Assembly: GCF_001274725.1 (NCBI RefSeq)
Contig: NZ_LGUF01000007.1
Location: forward strand, 3,508,327-3,572,326
Reading direction: 5' to 3'
Origin: Sporosarcina globispora
Lineage (GTDB): Bacteria > Bacillota > Bacilli > Bacillales > Cytobacillaceae
DNA length: 64,000 nt
This document shows, piece by piece, positions 63,767 through 64,000 of this stretch (the stretch's first letter is position 1; every line of letters starts with the position of its first letter). The position numbers and the translations under genes are program-made. The notes under the pieces are model-generated. The model saw only the letters and a program-made list of their open reading frames with translations, ran no database searches and was not told the DNA's origin.

Positions 63767-64000
63767 ATGACTTCAACACATGGCTATATAAGAGATTGGC
63801 AAAAAGCCATCCGCGCTGAGATCTTATATTTAAAGAAATATGGGAGCACCCGCTACTTAATGCTAAATGGGCAGCTGCTTTCAAAATCTGGTGTATATAC
63901 CTATTTTTTTGATGCACCTTCAATTATTAAAATTCCAACTGGATCTTCTATAAAACTGGAATGGGGAGGAAAGAGAGTGGAAGGGCGAGTCCTTTCTGCC
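63767..64000 (+). CDS. N-terminal part of an unidentified protein (possibly a superfamily 1 helicase/AAA protein)
   Basis: 78 residues visible; the gene runs past the window end. MTSTHGYIRDWQKAIRAEIL is followed by a beta-rich stretch (LMLNGQLLSKSGVYTYFFD, IKLEWGGKRVEGRVLS) that resembles the N-terminal barrel of some DNA2/NAM7-type helicases. This is a weak, memory-based guess. AAAGGAAG lies six bases before the ATG. Confidence 0.6.
   Translation, partial: MTSTHGYIRDWQKAIRAEILYLKKYGSTRYLMLNGQLLSKSGVYTYFFDAPSIIKIPTGSSIKLEWGGKRVEGRVLSA

Overview
The window looks like chromosomal DNA of an endospore-forming, low-G+C Gram-positive rod of the Bacillaceae (Bacillus sensu lato, Cytobacillus- or Mesobacillus-like). 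The reasons are the many strong AAGGAGG ribosome binding sites, frequent TTG/GTG starts, SspH, YhcN, YuzL, Sda-like and SleL/YaaH-like sporulation proteins, a SAM-I riboswitch in front of a metI-metC-yitJ-metH operon, and CcpA-, Fnr- and WalR-type operator sequences in their usual places. I see no rRNA, tRNA, CRISPR array, prophage or insertion sequence. The species name is an inference.

Layout: 1-4860 (minus) is the methionine operon under S-box control. 4984-10446 holds sspH, a small unknown gene, odhAB (2-oxoglutarate dehydrogenase E1/E2) and two very small genes, one Sda-like. 10655-18446 holds a VOC protein, an acyl-CoA synthetase, a YkqA-type double cyclotransferase, small proteins, YhcN, a YidC insertase and a flippase-only MprF relative. 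18871-21177 is the pncB-nadE NAD salvage pair. 22367-25403 is pflBA with a textbook Fnr site. 25713-28624 holds a LysM/CAP protein, a membrane cupredoxin and an AraC-type regulator with an apparently inactive receiver. 28792-34320 is a histidine-utilisation cluster (hutU, hutI, hutG and a YjiH-type transporter) in which hutH and hutP are not present.

34423-43975 holds the nanoRNase NrnB/YngD, a GRDP-like membrane protein, a DD-carboxypeptidase, YkuS, YuzL, the ABC-F protein YkpA, and an operon-like trio of two MaoC-fold proteins with a penicillin-acylase relative. 44017-47754 holds a Sco copper chaperone, an aldehyde dehydrogenase and a NupC transporter. 48320-51963 is a run of small genes plus oligoendopeptidase F. 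52266-63412 holds a MHYT/PAS/PAS histidine kinase, a YocH-like cell-wall hydrolase with a WalR box, a coiled-coil repeat protein, a lipoprotein, an aldo/keto reductase, a DEDDh exonuclease, two TerD proteins followed by a very acidic protein, and a SleL/YaaH-like GH18 enzyme. The window ends inside another gene.

The most unusual structure I found is in the hutU-hutI gap (30481-30593): six copies of a 9-base core spaced 20-21 bases apart, ending just before an intrinsic terminator. It may be an undescribed regulatory array or a dispersed repeat. Other points worth a look are two identical AT palindromes 20 bp apart upstream of hutU, the degenerate receiver of the neighbouring AraC-type regulator, a YdjO-like gene that seems to need an ATT start, and two G+C-rich hairpin repeat elements (11564-11692 and 26346-26470).
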